NCBI GenBank assembly: GCA_020086605.1
Contig: JACBWW010000096.1
Coordinates: forward strand, 124,001 to 188,000
Origin: Lanius collurio
Taxonomy: Eukaryota > Chordata > Aves > Passeriformes > Laniidae
DNA: 64,000 bases
Direction of reading: 5' to 3'
In this document: positions 51,386 to 63,320 of the stretch, piece by piece
How the letters are laid out: the number at the start of each line of letters is the position of its first letter
Numbering within the stretch: the stretch's first letter is position 1
Program-made: the position numbers and the translations under genes
The notes under the pieces: generated by a model
Told to the model about the DNA's origin: nothing
Database searches by the model: none
Seen by the model: only the letters and a program-made list of their open reading frames with translations

Positions 51386-54300
51386 TCAGACCCTACATGT
51401 CATACTGTGGGTCTCAAGGAAAGATAAGAGCTGGCCACACAGCTACTGATATTTGTCTGGCATAGCTGTGAAATCAACAGATCTGATCAACAGAAAAAAA
51501 AAAATGAACTCAACTACATACCTTGGAATGACTAGTCTAAAAGATCTTTATGAAAAGCTCTGTGTAAAAATTGGATTTCTATCTCATACAATTTTTTTCT
51601 TTAAGTGCTAGAAACCTCCCAAATATTATAAAGCATTTACAAAGTATTGCTGTTCAGCTCAGGGAAAAAAAAAGGAGATAAAATAAAATCCCATCCGTCG
51701 CTATAACATCCCCCAAACTTACCTAGCTGTAAAATAATACTTCAGAAATTATCTGTATAGTTTTCTTGCATTTTTCCCATTGTTTTTCATGCTACTTCGT
51801 AGTTTGACTACAAGGTATTCTCTCGGGGAAAGGGTCTACTAAACTCTAAGTAACAGTGACTCTCTAATTAATATGTGTACCCTAGGATGGGGTTGAGCTT
51901 GGTCATCATCTCCTGTCTGACACCATCTCCAATCAATTGTGTAACAGGAAGCAGAGCATGTGAAGGTGGAGACAAAAGTCCATTCATCATTGCTACTCGA
52001 TTTCACATCACCTAAATGCTAAGGCTCCCCATACTCCCAGCAATACAGCTTGTCTGCCTCCCTGTCTTGCATAACTAATTTAAACCATGCATGTTCTGCT
52101 TTCCTTTCTACCACAGAAGGAAACATTATTTTCTCTGCTTCTCTGATTCATGTTTTGTGCAAGCCAATTCCTTTTGTCTACTTGCATACCTACATCTTAA
52201 ATTCAACTGCTTACTAGAATCATTAAACATCCAGTCAGAAATTATTTTTGTAACTCACAAGTACCACTGCTTGTTTGTGCAGATTAGAATCTGAGGCTGG
52301 ATCACCAGAGAATGCTGCAGATTTGGTTTATACTTAATTTCAATATCCAGAGCCTGGCTGCCACATTACAAGTCAAAGGATAAATACAGCTAACTAGAAT
52401 GGAGTTTTGTATCTATAATATCATAGAGACAGCATTTCCATACCTGAAAGTACCAGCCTTTTGGAAGGCAATTCAATCATAATTTTTGTGTGAGAGGAAA
52501 AATATTCTCTGCACTAATGAGTCTTTCTAAACTGACATACGTGACACTGTAATTAAAATCCCGTGCCTTGTACACTGCGAATTTCAGTCTCCCTCTAAAT
52601 ATCTTTCTATTGAGAAAGCAAAAGGTCAGGAGTTGCTTTCATGGAGCTGATAGCACAGCTGGGCATCCCAACAGTGACGATGGTTTGATTAGAGACATGG
52701 CCTCTCTCTAAACTCACATAAATTCCAACACAACCCTGCCACCCCCGAGACAGAGCAAATGCTGAACCTCATGGGCAGCTGCTGTACCCAAAGGTGTTCC
52801 CACCAGATCACTGTGCCTATCAGGGAAGCTCTCGAGAGCTTTGCAAGAACAGTGCCCTCTCACAGCCCTTCCCTAGTGCACCACTATCTTTGAAAGCTTT
52901 CAAGATGATAGGGAGCTACATAAATGCCAACTACTCTTACATGTAAAAAAATCAAAGGTCATCTAAAGAAACACATTCTTTTGCTGAGGGATGAATAATC
53001 CTGAGACTGGAATACCCTTTCTAACTTTTCAGTAAGACATGAAAGTGCTACTACTTGATGAAAGCACAGGGGACATGTACCCACCTGTGATTAGCATCAG
53101 GCACACGTCTCATCAAAATCTGTGTCAGTTTGTGGCAAACTTATCGTGGTCAATGTCAACACACCCTTGTTTTACTACCAACAGACCTGAGAACTTCCCT
53201 GTTAAGGTGGAGAGCAGGTATTTTACACTTGCACTTGCCTGACTGAGCAGAACTGTTAGGTATGTGCACACGAGGTACAGATTCTATTCCTTTTTATAGT
53301 CTGATTACACATTTTTATACTGAGGAGATTAAACACCTTTGATATCAACAGCCATTGTTCAGTTGTACACGTCTCCTTTATAACTCAATATCCTGCTCCG
53401 TATTTATCTGTATTCCCTACTGAATGGGAATATGAGAAGATGGCTGCTATAACAAGTTGCATAAAGGTTCTTTTCAGTCTTCTCTTTATCAAATATCTCA
53501 CTGCCTCCATGCTGTGGCCTTTTCCTTATAGCTCTGCATTCATATTTATGTCTCTCTGCGTTTATTGCCCTCTCAAAATCCTTAAGAAGTGACACCAGTG
53601 AAGATAAACTAAAATAACCTATATTAATTTAAAATAATATCTGCCAGTTCTACACTGTTGCACATTGTGCTTCATCCAAAGGCAGCTATGCAATTATAGG
53701 TACTTGGGTGCACAAAGTGATACAGAGGTTTCTATGGCAATTATTCATTTTAATTGAAAACTGTGTAGGGAAAGACTCATTTCAAGTGCAGCATGCAATT
53801 TGCATTTGTTTCCAGAGAATCTGAACTTGCTTAGGGTGAGTTATGAATTCCTATTTTTAAGGAAGACACAATCTTTAAATTTCTCTTGGGGGAGCATAGG
53901 GGGTTGGAGACCAAGGTAAGGTTGTTAAGCTTATTAACATTTAAGAGCATGTATCCCCTTATTCAATACAGTATTTTTTACTGTCAGGTAAAAGCTAGAT
54001 ATTTCAAATGAAAGAGAAAGAATTAAAAATCAAATTGATACAAAATGCCCTTGAATCTCTGAGGTAGAGAAACCAGAAAAAGATAGAAGTACCAAAAAGG
54101 ACAGCAAGGAGATAGGTCATCAATGAGACCAAGTTCATCGGATGAAACATTTCTATTTTCACATATTTTATCTACTCTGTGTTAGATTTATAAAAAATAC
54201 AAAGTGATTTCAAATCTTACTATATTTTAGAGTGTCAAAGAAAGAATTGGAGGGAAGGAACAGTCTCACCTTGGTAAAATACTAAAATAAAGTTATAACT

Positions 54301-55134
54301 TAATTTCCTGTAGGAAAATTGGATTTATTTCCTCTCCCTATTCCCTTCATCACGAGTCAAACACATTTTAGGCCTAAATTTTCAACAAAACCATATCATC
54401 TATTGCAAGTGATGAAGACCTGGAAACAACCTCTGAACTGTGATTTCACATTCATTAAATTCACAGTGTAGCCTTTTCTGAAACAAGGCACTCTGTGTCA
54501 TTTTCAGGCTGTGTAGGCCAAGCACCAGAAATGTCCCAAGTTAGAAATAGTCCTTGTCTCCTTCATTAATATAAATAAATATTAAATTGATGTGAAGGTT
54601 GGGATGGAAGTGTTCTTTACTAGCCACAAAATCCTCTTAACTGAGAAAAAAATCTTTACTTAGAAAGAGGTGCCCATGGCAGTATGTGAGGGGAAGCAGA
54701 AGAATAATTTTAATAATGTGGTTTTGGTATTAATGTGTTTGGCTCATTGCATTTCTGTATTTTAGAATACCTAGAATAGAAAAAGGAAGGATTACTCCTA
54801 ACTTCAATGTCAATTACTGCACCACAGTTCAGAATAATGCAAAACTACATGAATGTGCTCTCCATAATACATATGTCTTCCATTTTTAATAAACTGGAGA
54901 CTAATAATTAACTCCTTGTGGAAAGGCACAGGAATGTGAAAGGCACATTCCCTCCAGGTGACTGACTCTTCCTCCCTTTTTTGCAAGAAGTTCTATTTTG
55001 GTCAGAAAATGGCTTTGCAAGACAGAGGAACCAACTTGTTTGAGAAAGAAGCGTGAACATAGAAGTGGTCTTGCCAAGCACAATCCAGTGGGGAGGGCTT
55101 TTTCCTGCATGGACAATTTGCTCTATTTTTGGCA
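51386..55134. other. Intron stretch with no recognised element
   Basis: Intron without a recognised gene or interspersed element. Short ORFs only. A somewhat GC-richer patch at about 52640-52880 is unexplained. Confidence 0.6.
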
Positions 55135-55220
55135 CCTCTTGCACCATATGGTGGTGGTCCTAGGGTTGACAGTTGGATTTTATGATCTTAAAGGTCTTTT
55201 CTAACCTTAATTATTATATA
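55135..55220 (+). mobile_element. CR1 LINE 3' tail, short
   Basis: The plus strand reads CATATGGTGGTGGTCCTAGG, GTTGACAGTTGGATTTTATG and ATCTTAAAGGTCTTTTCTAA, followed by CCTTAATTATTATATA. The TTGGA-TT-ATGATCTTAAAGGTCTTTTC-AACCTTAAT order is the bird CR1 3' terminus. The sequence upstream of about 55135 does not clearly continue the element. Confidence 0.82.
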
Positions 55221-57940
55221 CACTGACAGGTCTCATCTCCCTCATAATCTGCTGCACTCTTTACTACTCTACTCTCTTTTTAAACTTACACAAATTTTAC
55301 TGTTTGACTCTCTCATAATTATTACAATATATAGCTATCAACAAAAAGATTTGTTGAATTTGCATTATGCTTCCAGACTTGAAAGAAATATACTCTCATT
55401 CTGATGTGTGCCATTCTTATAAAGAGAAAATAACCTATTGAAGGGAAGGAAAGTCCAAAGTAAGCAAATGTGACTTATTTCTGACAACACCCAGAGTTAC
55501 TTGGCTCTGATGGATATGAAGGCTGCTGGTGATGCACCTTGTCTAAGCTTCTGTTTTTTACACAGAACATAACTCTATAGCTGTTCAAGCTTCCATTAAT
55601 CTTCAGGGTTTGAGAAACACAGCTATTAAAAAGCAATGCCCATGGTGTTGAAAGGATAAGTAAGACCTGGAGGTTGGTTTTGGCTAACAGTAAAAGACAG
55701 GTTTGAATAGACCCTGGCAGAGGCACTGCTCTCAATAAATTAAATGCAATGACTGGTTCTAGTAGAAAGCTGCCTTTTTTATAGCCAAACTGTATGCCTG
55801 GCTGGGAGAAGTGGGAAATGAGGAGAGAAAAAAAGGGGAAGCCTTTACAGTTTCACTTGCCATCATTTCCTGATGAAACCACTAATAAATATCTCTCTCC
55901 ATTTTGGCTGAATAAGGCAAGCATCAAAGGCATGTGAAAGGAATGTCTTTCTTACTTAAATGAACACATACACATAGAAACAGGAAAAATTGCCAGCGAA
56001 AGCCGTAACTTCACTTTCAGAAGTGGCAGAATGTTTTCCATGCAGGAATTGGATGCACTGCTCACTCCCCTCAGTATACTTGAGACTGGAAATATCACAC
56101 AGAGTGCAAACCACTGCCAGCTTAAGACTTAATATCTCCAGCTAAGGGACCTGAAGTTTTTCTTCACCACAGGAAGACATTTTCATGCGTAATAGATGCA
56201 GAGTAATTCCTCCAGAAAATTAATCATCAAATATTCCTTCAAGTCTTGGGACAAGCTAAAAGTTCAATAAAAACTGCGGTCCCTTAAATTTACACACTTC
56301 AGCTCTGCATATTTCCTGTGGGGAATATAAATTGCTTCCAGTACTTGCTACTATGCATGCCGTTCAAATTCTGTTGCTTTAATTCATTATATTAAAAAGT
56401 AATACAGACTTCAATTATTTGTTGTAAAAGTAAAGATTTAGCTAAACCACACAGAAAATTCAATTCACACCAGAATGGCTACAATGCACGAATTAATGTA
56501 TTTGCAGTCCTCACACATCCTGCTCAGCATCCTTTAAAATGTCACTTATTTTATAAAAGACATAGATTTTCTGAGTATTGATGTGCTCTAGCAACAGACA
56601 AGGTCTCTCTGCTTTTAGTTTTGCAGGCATTACTTACTCACCCCAAATCTCCAGTGACTGCAGCTAAAATAAAGGGGTGCATGTGGACAAAGGTTACAAC
56701 ACAGGACTTAGAGCTGCCAAGTTTGCACCTTATAAACCTCCCATCTTCAATCCTACATTCAAAAGGTACTTACGATTTCAAAGAAATTGCAAATCAAATG
56801 ATTACACGCTACAGGAAATTAGATAAAAGAGAAAGGAACCACTTCAACACCATCAAGAGATTCTATTCAGCTGTTATATTAATAGTAAAAAAACCCCATA
56901 TTTTGATTGCAGCTTCTGCAGGTATAAAATGACAGGTTTTAGATTCTCTTTTATTGAAGTGCACGGATCCACAAAGCGCTTCCAGTCCTACAAGGTGTTT
57001 TAAAGTCTTGTAATCATTCAGTAGAGCATTTGGACAGCAGTTCTTTTATTTTAAGCAGAGTAATGACTGCACTTGTTGAAATATGTTCTAGAGCATGGAG
57101 CACTTTTCAAAATAAATTCAAGCACCAGAATTAAGTGTAACTATTGAACTTCTGTAGCACTGAAATCAACACCAAAGCTTTCACATTTTTTAAAGGCAAG
57201 TGATGAATTTATTACTCCTAACTTAAATTTCTTTATAGAATCTAGTGTAATCTTTACATTAACATTCTTTTATGTAAAATGCAATGCTTTTTCAGTTTAA
57301 ATCAATGTCTAGAAACACATACTACTGCAAAATAATGTCCTTTTGGTAAGGAATGGATGTTTTCCTGGTTTTTTTTTTCCTTCCCCCATTTAACTAAAAT
57401 TTTTAAAAAATCTGTGCATGGAAACATTGGAAACATGAGGACACAAAATCCAAGTATTTCTATTTGCTCTTAAGAACACGTACTACAGCAACTGTGCATT
57501 TCACTAACAACCAGACAGCTGCACACCAGAAACAAACTGTGGGATTACGTACATAGAGAAAAAAATATAGAATATATACTTATGCATACACAGCAATAAA
57601 AACAAGTTGCAAGTTTTATGGGATTCTACTTCTCCTGCCACTCATAAATACTGTTCCAAGATATTTTGCAGGATTTTCCAAATTATCTTACAATATGATT
57701 TTCTAATCCTATTAATTTTCTTTAACAATTTAAATATACTGTAATGTGCAAGATGGTATTTCAGTGAATCCCACTCAAAAAACCCCAACCAAACAATCAT
57801 GTAATAATTGTAATGGAAAATATCTATTCCTAGGATATATAGGAAATACATTCACATTAGAGCAGTAAAGAGAAATGGTTTTAAACATTTCTTTCTTATA
57901 AAAAAACGATGCAGAAGCACGAGTTCAGGAAACAATTTAC
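55221..57940. other. Intron 5' end, no recognised element
   Basis: The first 2.7 kb of the 51.5-kb intron in transcription order. I see only AT-rich sequence and short ORFs without known motifs. Confidence 0.6.
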
Positions 57941-58090
57941 CTTTCTTGTCATCGAAGTACAGCGTCTGTTGAGCTGGATTTGACCACTGGAGGGAGGTGT
58001 TATCATTTTGATCGACCCTGCAGGTCAAATTTGCTGTTCCCCCTTCAACAACTGTGACGTTCTGTGTGAGTGGGAACTGCCCTTGGCTGC
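57941..58090 (-). CDS. CADM2: CADM2 coding exon, first half of Ig V domain
   Basis: This 150-base exon encodes the first half of the membrane-distal Ig V domain. The minus strand reads a strong pyrimidine tract and CTCCTCAG acceptor, then the exon, then a GTAAATTG donor. It starts with two bases of a split codon, gives 49 codons and ends with one base of the next (phase 1 at both ends). It begins SQGQFPLTQNVTVVEGGTAN and ends TLYFDDKK, which I recognise as CADM2; CADM1 differs clearly here. Visible marks are the first V-domain cysteine (NLTC), the core tryptophan (LQW), and three N-glycosylation sequons (NVT, NLT, NTS). There is no methionine, so a start-codon ORF search misses it. The final G joins CT of the next exon to make the alanine codon of KKALRDN. 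The preceding exon, with the signal peptide, is outside the window. Confidence 0.98.
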
Positions 58091-58092
58091 CT

Positions 58093-58145
58093 GAGGAGGG
58101 AGGGAAGGGATGCAGAAAGGAAGAGGAGAAAAAAAAAAAAAGAAA
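58093..58145 (-). promoter_or_regulatory. CADM2: Extended polypyrimidine tract of a CADM2 acceptor
   Basis: On the minus strand about 50 bases before the acceptor AG are almost pure pyrimidine, beginning with an uninterrupted run of at least 14 T and ending CCTTCCCTCCCTCCTCAG. This is unusually long for a 3' splice site and should bind U2AF/PTB-type factors strongly, which suits recognition of a 150-base exon flanked by very large introns. The functional part is inference. Confidence 0.75.
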
Positions 58146-58251
58146 ATATTTAAGTTATAGGATTGAATTTATTTCAGCAGTTTCCCACAGATGACAGACA
58201 AGGAATTCAGCGTTATCTAGTCTGACCAAAAAAAAGTAGTGTAATAAAATT

Positions 58252-58282
58252 AAAAAAAAAAAAAAAAGTATATATATATATT
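58252..58282. repeat. A run plus (TA)n
   Basis: Sixteen A residues followed by G and about seven TA units. A short compound simple repeat. Confidence 0.9.
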
Positions 58283-61254
58283 ACATTTACAATATATTCC
58301 CTGTACCTGAGAAACAGAGATGAATTAAGAAAAAAGGATTTTCTCCCCCTCTCTAAGTCATAACGACTTAGTTCCAAAGAAATACTCTGCAATTTTATCT
58401 CCTCAGCCATACCCAAAGATATCTCAGTGCAAGCAATATAGTTAAATCATTGTTGAAAACACCACTGAAAACATAACACAAAAAATCCACAGAGTTTTTA
58501 AGAGAGGGACGGGGCAACCTTGACTCTCTGTTTCTTTTAATACATTTTAAAGGCCTCTCAGGATGATGTTTTCTGTGTCAGGTTTGGAAAGTTGTTGGAG
58601 AGCAAATGTAGTGTGAATCTAATACTTGATGCATACTCTGTTGGGGGAATATAACCTGATCTCATATGAAAATGGAAGGGATGATGTAGTAGGTCTCTTT
58701 CACATCTGTGATTCTCTCCCAGAGCATTATGAATCACAATAAGTGCTTGCTGAAAAGTCACTGGGAAGATTTCCAAATGCCTCTACACAATGCAGGAGCA
58801 GTATCAGTCAGGTTCTTGACTCACAAGCACTTTCAATGGCATAGGTAGGCTAAAGTGTTTATGTAGTGTGAGAATAGCTCACCCCTTGTCAAACAGCACA
58901 ACACGTTCTGACAAACAGGACTGCAAGAAGAGAGCACAAAAAAGCATGGAAGTGATTTTTAACATGGGTGGGGAAAGAAAAAACCTTCAATAAGAAACAG
59001 GACACATCACTGGACTTTTGATTGTTATCTAGGAGATATAGTATTTATATAAGGGTACAATGCAAAAGAAAGACAACTCAATACTGTAAATGAAAAATAC
59101 GCTTCTTTCTTCTCCTTCTTTTATACAGGTCCTATTAAAAGAAGCCCTGAAGAGTAGGTAGAGATGCTTGCATAAGAAGTATAATGCCAAGACTGACACT
59201 CAAGTGGGATGTGTCAGAAATTAAACACCTCTCCACAGTCCTACAGGAGAGAACCAGCTCATAGACGTGTCATGAGCACATCAAGGATATAATAAATACA
59301 ATACCCATTAATGATACAGTACAGAATCATAAATCCAGCATAAAACCCTCAGAGACACATCCTATTTTAGTGCCTCTCATCAGAGTTTTTCCCAACCAGG
59401 TTAAACTGAGGCACGTCTTCTATATAAAAGCATGGCAATATGGAAATCTATTGTTTAGGATACATGTTTGCAGAGGAGCAGAGTAAGGAAGTACTAAATA
59501 AAAGATTACCAACTGAACTTCTATTTGACCTACTGATATTGCCAAAAACACAATTCTAGCCAGATTTTGATCTCCCTATGTGAAGTAATCCTGATGGCTT
59601 TAGACACGGAACATAAGCCCCCAAATCAGTGAAATAAATAAAATATTTCCACCAAAATGCAAATCTGAGTAACTGGTATAATTTTTGTATAAATATCAAC
59701 TACATTTGTCTAAACATCAATATTTACTGTGTACTGATATGTACTCTAAGAGGGTATTTACTATCAACAGGATAACAGACACAGTAAATTAAAAATAAGG
59801 AATACTAAAAATACCATGGCTAATTTAAATGCTGCAAATAATAAATGCCAAAATTCTCATGACATCTTGTGTATCTGACACTTCATTAATCAAACCCTGC
59901 TTCTTGAAAACCCCACATTGAGAAATACGATGAGAAAAATCATAAACAAGGATGGGAAAAAAGAAAAAAGAAAACAGCAAAGATTTGTAATTTCCTTCCA
60001 TTTCTCCTCTTTCAATTCCAATGTGTCAAGGAACTTCAAGATATTGCATAAATTGCTTATCATTTAAATTAGAATTTTTTAAATCCAGAAAAATGCACAC
60101 AGCCTGTTATTACTTCCACTAAATTACAGGCAACTCACCAAAGAAATAACCTTCTAAAGTATGAGCTGTGAAGAGGAGACTATGTGGGCTAAAATACTTT
60201 TTGCCTACAAGAAGCATTAAACAGAACCTAGTGCCAGAGATTAGCACAGTGAAATCTGTCATTTACATTAAAGAACTGGAATGGGAGGTAGTTTAATAAA
60301 AAAAGCCTGCTGTAATGATTTAGGACCTTATTAACACAGTTTAGGAGATCTCCCCATAATTACCCTGTATTGTCTGTCTGGTATTACAGCTCTTATCATG
60401 AAGGTGTCAGTGTACATGCACTCTATCATTTGTTACTGACTGCCAAGTCACAGACTCCTCTCTGGCCAGTAAGTAAACTATTCTGATCAACCATATAAAT
60501 GGAAACTGCAGATGCCATAACCTGAAGAAGTTGGAACTTCGTTTTCTCTGGCCACCCTGTTGACTGCTGATGATTTGGAAACAAGAATTAATTTAGCATA
60601 CAAAAAGAAGACTAAAATGTTGACCTTATCCCTTGCCAACAGAGAATCTGTGTGGTTCTGGTGAAGATGCAGAGAGCTTCACGGGAAGCTTGGAATGGAG
60701 GAGAGGTTCAGAGAAAATGAGACATTTGATACAGAAAGTAGCCCAAGTAGAAAGAAGGGACCCTGTGCAGGACAGAGATAACTAGATAAAGCAAGTCCAA
60801 ATGAATGGGTACTGCCCATCTCTTAATGAAGACAAAAAATATTAGCAAGTGATGGTAAAACTAAGACAAAGAAAAACTCATGAGATTCACTTTACTGTGT
60901 TTGTATCTGCAACTAACTTGGCATACTGAAGTCCACTGAAGACACTTTGGGTCCTGAAGGACTAAAGAAGGATCTAAAACCCTATATGAAACAGGTGAAC
61001 ACTTTAAGAAAGCATCAGCATCATGCCCTTTAACACAGCAGTTAAAAAGTCAAAGTGGTTTATGCCACTAAAGATTACATTTGGTTCCTGAGGATCTGAC
61101 AATATTTTGTGGGAGAGGCCTTGTTTCTGTTAATGTCCTCTAACTAAAGCATTCATTCCCCCTTGACTTAAGAAGCCCAGTAATGGAAAATGTATGACCC
61201 TTCAGTAAAGTGTTACAGAGAGAAACAGTCCTCATTGTTCAAACAAAACCCCAG

Positions 61255-61650
61255 AATTCACCCCTGCTCTGAATTTGTCTCACTATAGCATCCAGCTTCC
61301 ACTGTCTCTTAAATCTTCTCCCCTGCTCAGAAGAACCCTCTCTTACCAAATTTCTCTTGTAGGCACTTAGAGACTGTGATCACATCACCCATTAACCTTC
61401 TTTTTGATAATCTAAATAAATTGAGCTCCTAAGTGTTTCTGCAGAAATCACATTTTTCTAATCCTTTAATTAGTCTGTGGCTCCTCTCTGTGCCCTCTTC
61501 CACGTGTCCTCCTCTTTCTGAAGTGTGCAGCCCAGGCCTGCAAGCCCCACTGCTGCAGTGGCAGAAGGCAAAAATACAAAGGTGATGCCACTTCTCTACC
61601 AGCTTTTTGTATTCCTGTTTGCACATCTAAATTAATCCTCTTGACCTGAG
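61255..61650 (-). mobile_element. Ancient CR1/L3-type LINE fragment
   Basis: The plus strand reads CTGCTCTGAATTTGTCTCAC, ATCCAGCTTCCACTGTCTCT, TTGTAGGCACTTAGAGACTG, TGATCACATCACCCATTAAC, CTTCTTTTTGATAATCTAAA, TAATCCTTTAATTAGTCTGT, GGCTCCTCTCTGTGCCCTCT and TATTCCTGTTTGCACATCTA. In this order they match the reverse complement of an old CR1-family element conserved across reptiles and birds ('cttgtaggtacttatagactgtgatcaagtcacc', 'tctaatcctttaatcattctcgtggctc'). The element therefore runs on the minus strand. It differs from the young CR1 tails elsewhere in this window. The 61429-61626 minus ORF inside it is a chance frame in the decayed element. Confidence 0.85.
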
Positions 61651-61958
61651 GGTCAGACCCAGGTATGGCTGAAGGTTTATTACCATGGGGCTGGGATTTT
61701 TTCCCTCTTTCCTTTCAGTTCTCCTGTAGCTCTTGCACATCCCTCTATTTCACTGCACTGGACACAGCTCCTTAGGTAAGTTCAGTGCAATTTATTTCCT
61801 ACTTTACTATTAACTGAAGTGATTGACAAGTATAATTGAGATAAAGAATATAACTCAGATGCCAAAGACAGGGTTACCCATCCAGATTAACTGCTTTCCT
61901 CCCAACAAATGTCTGGGAATGACATTTCTAACCTCCACCAGCAGGTCAAGTCAATCAA

Positions 61959-61992
<34 letters not shown>

Positions 61993-62040
61993 GTATATAT
62001 ATATGTATTTGTATCTATCTCCATATATATATATATATAT
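61959..62040. repeat. (AC)n(AT)n compound microsatellite
   Basis: Eight AC units at 61959-61974 run into AT repeats, interrupted by GTATATATATATG and a TTTGTATCTATCTCC spacer, then another (AT)n block up to 62040. The plus-strand ORFs reading THTHTHIYIYI-type peptide across it come from the repeat itself. Confidence 0.97.
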
Positions 62041-62660
62041 CCACTACAGTACATCAAATTACATTCTGGTTCACAATCAAATCTAGAGGGAGGACAAACA
62101 ATTTGACTGCCTGTATGGAGTACACTAATAAAGAGTAGAAAAAAAAAAATTACTGATGGTCCACATTATTAATCCCTTTGCATCTGAAAAGGAAAACACT
62201 ACAAGGTTTTGCAAAGGTAAATGACAACAAGCAATGAAATTACTGCAAAAAGGTGGCTGCATCAAGACATCCTTGTCATGATGTTGTATTCCAGCCCCTC
62301 TGCTCATTTCAGCTTTGTTAGCAAAAGTATTTCAGCTGTTTGGACTAGATGGAGCTGTAGTTAAGTATATTCTACCACAGGTTGCTCCTGCAACACTTTG
62401 TGGAGGATCAACACTCACATCTCATTAGTCACAAATTGTTTCATGTCAACAAAAGCTTTTCTTTTTTTGTTTTCCCACCCACAAATCATGGCAAAACTGC
62501 TTTTACATTTAACACTGATTTTTATCTCCATATGTGAAAACTCTATGTAGAATAACTATCATTGTTTGGTCCAGTTTATAAACATTCATCACGTGAGTTC
62601 ATCTCATGTTTTTTTGGTTATGTTTGAGTTAGGTTTTTTGCTTGGTTTTGTGGTGTTGTA

Positions 62661-62709
62661 TTTTTTTCTGTTTTTTTTTTTTTTTCTTCTGTTTTTTTTT
62701 TTTTTTTTT
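62661..62709. repeat. Poly-T block
   Basis: T runs of 7, 15 and 18 bases separated by CTG and CTTCTG. It is a simple repeat; in the CADM2 sense direction it reads as poly-A, but no retroposed body is recognised on its flank. Confidence 0.9.
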
Positions 62710-63289
62710 ACTTTTAGCAATTACAATGAAAGCTCTTTAATGAGTTCAACACTTCCACTTGATGCTTTGCTGATACATTCTAATCAATTTACCAAGCTAA
62801 TTATAAATGTGACTAGGTGGCTGTGAGCACTGCGAAAACACAATCCTCTCTTTACTTTTGTTTCTGCAAAGGTCTCCTTTTGGAAAATAAACATTTATGT
62901 CACAAATTAAGAGCATATCAGTATCAATTAAGAGCACAGTATCAGTGCAGCAAGCTTTGCCTACTCCTGTCACTGTGCATCAGCTACAAAAAGAAAAGGT
63001 TGTGGATAGAGAGGATGGCCTGGAAAAGAGGAGAGAGAGATGCAGTGAATTATCACTGTTTTGGCACATTGGCTCTACACTGGGCCTGGCTGCCCAGTGT
63101 CTCTGTGAGGTAAATAAAGTTTATCAGCATGCAAGTGGGAAAAATCAGAGCCTGCAGTTCTATAGCAGGGATTTATCCTTTTCAGTCTTGCACAGAACCA
63201 CAAAGCCATGGGCTTTTTATTTGATACCTCCACAGCATGGTGTCAGATAAAACCAGAGCCCGTAAAAATGCAGAGCTGTAGCAGAGGAA

Positions 63290-63320
63290 ATAAAAAAAAA
63301 ACAAAACAAAACAAACAAAC
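63290..63320. repeat. A-rich (AAAC)n tract
   Basis: A-rich sequence with AAAAC units and AAAC units. It is a short simple repeat. Confidence 0.85.

Larger units (their letters stand above)
6444..57940 (-). other. CADM2: Complete CADM2 intron, 51.5 kb
   Basis: This single phase-1 intron splits the Ig V domain between the tryptophan-bearing half (exon at 57941-58090) and the second-cysteine half (exon at 6291-6443). Its donor is GTAAATTG and its acceptor TTTTCAG, both on the minus strand. The frame across it is exact: G plus CT gives the alanine of KKALRD. It contains the LINE, LTR, tandem-repeat and low-complexity features listed separately. No further CADM2 exon was recognised within it, and the join needs none. 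Confidence 0.93.

Noticed and set aside
58580..58745. Possible CR1 3' tail
   Set aside because: GGGATGATGTAGTAGGTCTC and TCTGTGATTCTC are suggestive, but the sequence before them does not follow the consensus well enough.
61823..62106. Plus ORFs with repeated T-H and I-Y residues
   Set aside because: They are translations of the (AC)n(AT)n microsatellite.
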